Positions 60,519 through 64,000 of a stretch of DNA of 64,000 nt are shown piece by piece. The position numbers were made by a program, and so were the translations under genes. How positions within the stretch are numbered: position 1 is the stretch's first letter; every line of letters begins with the position of its first letter. The notes below the pieces were generated by a model. It saw only the letters and a program-made list of their open reading frames with translations, did no database searches and was not told the origin of the DNA. This DNA comes from Umezawaea sp049997955 (GTDB lineage Bacteria; Actinomycetota; Actinomycetes; Mycobacteriales; Pseudonocardiaceae): positions 372,001-436,000 of the forward strand of contig JAEBDY010000007.1 of the NCBI GenBank assembly GCA_049997955.1. The letters are read 5' to 3'.

Positions 60519-61768
60519 CGGTGCGCGAACTCCGCAGGCCCGGCACGGCCGTCGCCGCGACGACCGCCGTGCTGGCCGTCCTCGGGGCGGTGAGCGCCTG
60601 GTGGGCGCTGCGCCCGTCCTGGCAGGTGCCCCTCCCGACCTCGGCGAACAAGCCCGAGGTGCGGATGCAGGACTTCCGCGACGCGACCTACTACCCGCTG
60701 CGGGAGTTCCTCGCGGGCGGCAACCCGTACGACCCGTCGGTGATGTTCGCGCACTGGCCGGTGCGGCAGGACTTCAACCTCTACCAGCCGTACCACCTCG
60801 TGCTGCACCTGCCGTTCGCGCTGGTGGACTACCGGGTCGGCGCGGTCTCGTTCGTGCTGGTCGCGTTGCTGCTGCTGGTGTCGCTGTCGCTGATGGCGGC
60901 CTACGGGATCCGGCGGCACGTGCCGGTGGCGCTCGGCACGGTGGGCATCGCGACGCTGCTGGTGACCAGCCAGGTCGGCAAGGCGCAGCTGTACCTCGGG
61001 CAGGTCAACCCGCTGGTGGCGCTCGGTGCGGCCGGGGCGCTGGCCGGACGGGAGCGGCAGCCGAGGTGGGCCGCCGTGGGACTGGCGGTGGCGTGGCTCA
61101 AGCCGCAGTTCGGCCTGCCGCTGGCGGTGCTGCTGTTCGCCCGCGGCTCGCGGCGGGTGGCGTTGACGGGCACGGCCATCGCGGCCGCGGCCAGCCTGCC
61201 GGTGGTGCTGCTGCTGGTGTTCCGCGGCGGTGGGATCGGCGCCTTCGCCGACGTGGTCGCCGCCAACCTGGCGCACGCCACCAGCACGGACTACGGCGCG
61301 GTGGACTCGATGACCGCGCAGCGGATCGACATCCCGGCGGTGTTCTTCCGCACCACCGGCTGGCTGCCGCCCGCCGTGGAACCGGTGGCGCTGCTGGGAG
61401 TGCTGGCCGCGAGCGCGGTGCTCGCCCGCAAGCTGGACCGGTTCGGCGACGGCGTCGTCGCGGACCTGCTGACCTGCCTCGCCGTGGTGGTCTGCGTCGT
61501 GCACCAGCCCGGTGACGTGCTGATCGCCGTGCCCGCGATGGCCGCGCTGGCGGCCGTGTGGTGGCGCCACCGCCGAGAACACGGGTGGTGGGTCGCGGGG
61601 ATCGCCTTGACCGCGACGGCTTTCCCGTTCCTGCACCTGTACGCGGTGGACACCGCGATCGTGTCCGCGTTCGGCGCACGGGTCGGGGTCACCGTGGACG
61701 GGCTGGCCCTCGTGGTCGCGTGGGTGCTGCTCGTCGTGTTCGCCGCTCGTCGGCGGGGCGGTCCGTGA
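60515..61768 (+). CDS. GT87-like polyprenyl-phosphate-dependent mannosyltransferase (DUF2029)
   Basis: 417-residue membrane enzyme with about ten helices. After the first helix the external loop has the DFRDATYYPLREFLAGGNPY motif, the DUF2029/GT87 signature with an Asp pair proposed as catalytic. Further on, YLGQVNPLVALGAAGAL and WLKPQFGLPLAVLL are typical of mycobacterial and corynebacterial GT-C mannosyltransferases. These use polyprenyl-phosphate sugars on the outer face of the membrane, so it may decorate or extend the polymer outside. It overlaps the small paralogue (ATGA) and the flippase gene (GTGA). Confidence 0.87.
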   Translation: MTVRELRRPGTAVAATTAVLAVLGAVSAWWALRPSWQVPLPTSANKPEVRMQDFRDATYYPLREFLAGGNPYDPSVMFAHWPVRQDFNLYQPYHLVLHLPFALVDYRVGAVSFVLVALLLLVSLSLMAAYGIRRHVPVALGTVGIATLLVTSQVGKAQLYLGQVNPLVALGAAGALAGRERQPRWAAVGLAVAWLKPQFGLPLAVLLFARGSRRVALTGTAIAAAASLPVVLLLVFRGGGIGAFADVVAANLAHATSTDYGAVDSMTAQRIDIPAVFFRTTGWLPPAVEPVALLGVLAASAVLARKLDRFGDGVVADLLTCLAVVVCVVHQPGDVLIAVPAMAALAAVWWRHRREHGWWVAGIALTATAFPFLHLYAVDTAIVSAFGARVGVTVDGLALVVAWVLLVVFAARRRGGP

Positions 61769-63186
61769 CCGGCGGCCTCGCGGTGCGGGGGTCGCTGTGG
61801 CTCGGCGCGGTCAACCTGGTCAGCAAGAGCAGCCAGGTGGTCGTGACGCTGGTGCTGGCAGCCCTGCTGACCGAGGGCGAGCTGGGGCTGGTCGCGCTGG
61901 CCGTGGCGCTGGTGAACCTCGGCCAGGTCGTGCAGTCCATCGGCGTGTACGACGTGATCAGCCGCACCGAGCACGACCCGCGCCGGATGGCGGGCACGGT
62001 GCTGACGATGAGCGTCGGCGTCGGCGCCCTGCTGGCCGTCGTGCTGGCGCTGGCCGCCGGGCCGGTCACCGCGCTGCTCGGCGCGCCGGACGCGGAACCG
62101 CTGGTGCGGCTCGCGGCGCTGAGCCTGCCGTTCTCGGCGGCGGGCGGCGTGCAGATGGGGCTGATGCACCGGGACCTGGACTTCCGCCGCCGGATGCTGC
62201 CGGACGCGGGCAGCGCCGTGCTCGGCGCCGTGGTGACGGTCGTGCTGGCGCTGCGGGGCTCCGGTCCGTCGGCGCTGGTCGTCGGGCTGCTGTGCACGGC
62301 GGTCGCGCAGCCCGTGCTCGGCGCGCTGGCGGGTGGCGGACTCCGGCCGAGCTGGCACGCCGACGTGGCCGCCGAGGCGCTGCGCTGGATCTCCGTGGTG
62401 GGACCGGCCGCGGTGGTGGCCGCCCTGGTGATCAACGTCGACTACCTGGCGATCGGGCACGTGCTCGGACCGGAGGCGGTCGGCGTGTACTCGCTGGCCT
62501 ACCGGATCGCCTGGGTGCCCTACGTCGTGGTCGCCGTCGTCCTCGGCGCCGTCGCCTTCCCCTTGTGCGCCAAGCTGGTCCGCGCGGGCAGGCGCGACGA
62601 GCTGGCCGCCGTCATGGGCCGCTTCACCCGCGTGGTGCTCGTCGTCACAGGCGGGCTGTACCTCGCCGTGGCGCTGCTCGGCGACCGCGTCGTGGTGCTC
62701 GGCGCGCGGTGGGAACCCGCCGCCGTGCCGCTGGTGCTGCTGTGCGGCTACGGACTCGGCATCAGCGTGCTGCACATCTGGTACCAGGCCGTGAAGGCGA
62801 CCGGCCACGCGGTGCTCTACCTCAAGCTGGAGATCGCCCACCTGGTGCTGGTCGTCGCGGCGCTGGTCCTGGCGACCGAGCACGGCGTGACCGCCGTCGC
62901 GGGCGCCCAGCTGGCCGTGGCGTGGGTGATGGCGCCGCTCACCTGGTTCTGCCTGCGGCGGCTCGACGTCGCGCCCGCGCTCGGCGGCATGGCGGCACGG
63001 GTCGCGGTCGCCGCGCTCATCGGCGCTGTCCCCGCGGTGCTGCTCGACCTGCTCGGGGTCTTCGGACCGGACGACTCCCTGGTCGGCGCGATCGCCGAGG
63101 GCGCGGTGCTCCTGCTCGGCTACGGCGTCGGCACGCTCCTCGCGCACCGCGCCGCCCTGGACGAACTGCGCGGAGGTCTGCGGTGA
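61765..63186 (+). CDS. Wzx-like polysaccharide flippase (MOP superfamily)
   Basis: 473-residue membrane protein with 12-14 helices. The N-terminal SLWLGAVNLVSKSSQVVVTL and the mid-protein VDYLAIGHVLGPEAVGVYSL and AYRIA are typical of RfbX/MurJ-like polysaccharide transporters. It flips the lipid-linked repeat unit to the outer face. GTG 61765 overlaps the mannosyltransferase stop, and its own stop overlaps the next glycosyltransferase. No Wzy other than the ligase-type protein at 56951 is seen in this operon. Confidence 0.9.
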   Translation: MTGGLAVRGSLWLGAVNLVSKSSQVVVTLVLAALLTEGELGLVALAVALVNLGQVVQSIGVYDVISRTEHDPRRMAGTVLTMSVGVGALLAVVLALAAGPVTALLGAPDAEPLVRLAALSLPFSAAGGVQMGLMHRDLDFRRRMLPDAGSAVLGAVVTVVLALRGSGPSALVVGLLCTAVAQPVLGALAGGGLRPSWHADVAAEALRWISVVGPAAVVAALVINVDYLAIGHVLGPEAVGVYSLAYRIAWVPYVVVAVVLGAVAFPLCAKLVRAGRRDELAAVMGRFTRVVLVVTGGLYLAVALLGDRVVVLGARWEPAAVPLVLLCGYGLGISVLHIWYQAVKATGHAVLYLKLEIAHLVLVVAALVLATEHGVTAVAGAQLAVAWVMAPLTWFCLRRLDVAPALGGMAARVAVAALIGAVPAVLLDLLGVFGPDDSLVGAIAEGAVLLLGYGVGTLLAHRAALDELRGGLR

Positions 63187-64000
63187 GGGTCGTGCACGTG
63201 ACGCAGCCCGTGGAAGCGGGGGTGGCGGCGGTGGTGCTGGACCTCGCCCTCGCCCAACGCGCGCGCGGGTGGTCCGTCGTGGTCGTCTGCCCGCCGACGG
63301 GCTGGCTCGCCGACCGCGCCCGCGGGCTCGGCATCGACGTGCGCGCCTGGCACGCCACCCGCCAACCCGGCCCGTGGCTGGCCACGGAGGTCCTGTCCCT
63401 GCGCCGGGCGCTGTCCCGCCTGTCGCCGGACGTGGTGCACCTGCACAGCTCCAAGGCGGGTCTCGTCGGCAGGCTCGCGGTGCGCGGCCGCGTGCCCACG
63501 GTGTTCCAACCGCACCTGTGGTCGTTCCAGACCGCGCAGGGAGCGCTCCGCGCGGTCAGCGCCGCCTGGGAGCGCCGGGCGTCGCGGTGGACGGACCTGG
63601 TGGTGTGCGTCAGCGACGACGAGCTGGTCATCGGCCGCGAAGCCGGTGTGACGGCGGACGCCGAGGTGGTCTGCAACGGCGTCGACACCGTCCGCCTCCG
63701 CCCCCGCGACGGCGTCGCGGCACGGGAGTCGCTCGGCCTGGAGCGGAACGCCCCCTTGGCCGTCTGCGTCGGCAGGCTCGCCACCCTCAAGGGCCAGGAC
63801 CAGCTGCTGTCCGCGTGGCCGAAGGTGCTGGCCCGCGTGCCGCGCGCTCGCCTGCTGCTGGTGGGCGACGGCCCGGACGGCCACGGCTGGCGCTCCACCC
63901 ACCCGACGGCCGACCACGACTCCGTGCGCTGGTGGGGCCACAGCGACGACCCGGCCCCGTTCTACACCGCGGCCGACGTCGTCGTGCTGCCGTCCCGCGC
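63183..64000 (+). CDS. GT4 family glycosyltransferase (3' end outside window)
   Basis: GT-B enzyme, 272 residues visible. It starts at GTG 63183 (overlapping the flippase stop) with VRVVHVTQPVEAGVAAVVLD. It continues with VVHLHSSKAGLVGRLA and the linker VVCNGVDTVRLRPRDGV, then CVGRLATLKGQDQLLSAW, which begins the donor-binding half. The EX7E region is beyond the window. The layout is typical of capsule and exopolysaccharide glycosyltransferases. The operon therefore continues to the right. Confidence 0.9.
   Translation, partial: MRVVHVTQPVEAGVAAVVLDLALAQRARGWSVVVVCPPTGWLADRARGLGIDVRAWHATRQPGPWLATEVLSLRRALSRLSPDVVHLHSSKAGLVGRLAVRGRVPTVFQPHLWSFQTAQGALRAVSAAWERRASRWTDLVVCVSDDELVIGREAGVTADAEVVCNGVDTVRLRPRDGVAARESLGLERNAPLAVCVGRLATLKGQDQLLSAWPKVLARVPRARLLLVGDGPDGHGWRSTHPTADHDSVRWWGHSDDPAPFYTAADVVVLPSR

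Overview
The window is high-GC DNA (about 70 percent by eye) with GTG/ATG starts, 4-base stop/start overlaps, modular type I polyketide synthases (PKS), gamma-butyrolactone (AfsA/ScbR-type) signalling and rare TTA codons. This points to a filamentous actinomycete. Gene style suggests a Pseudonocardiales-type host, but the genus cannot be read from the sequence.

Region 1 (1-41158) is a polyketide gene cluster. A leftward sugar operon (PIG-L deacetylase, nucleotide-sugar 6-dehydrogenase, sugar epimerase running off the edge) diverges from a two-module PKS ending in a thioesterase (here PKS-A). A TetR regulator, two small 2TM proteins and a MacB/FtsX-type ABC pair follow. Next come a short, degenerate GT1-like protein and three further PKS genes (PKS-B one module, PKS-C one module, PKS-D two modules). 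The cluster ends with a DrrAB-type exporter and a small methyltransferase-like protein. Docking regions suggest the order B -> C -> D -> A: six modules, one methylmalonyl and four malonyl acyltransferases (AT), and one AT that looks dead in the last module. No loading module is visible. An octamer, TTAGGGGT, sits 80-220 bp upstream of five transcription units of this region and seems to tie them into one regulon.

Region 2 (41223-45730) is a hormone-type regulatory island: a SARP activator, two ScbR-like TetR receptors, an AfsA-type butyrolactone synthase and a coupled SDR protein, with at least four ARE-like operators between them.

Region 3 (45731-55015) is ordinary accessory chromosome: a decayed 1-kb stretch, a DUF3592-like membrane protein, a VOC protein, a secreted lipase with a divergent MerR regulator, a transposase remnant, a Wzy-like polymerase, a glutathionyl-hydroquinone reductase homologue, a SEC-C protein, a membrane protein, an ECF sigma factor with a SnoaL-like tail and a DoxX protein. 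A strong hairpin closes it.

Region 4 (55159-64000, continuing off the edge) is one tightly coupled exopolysaccharide operon of ten genes: DMT-like transporter, polysaccharide deacetylase, O-antigen ligase-like protein, two GT4 glycosyltransferases, a Wzz-like protein, two tandem paralogous small proteins of unknown function, a GT87-like mannosyltransferase and a Wzx flippase.
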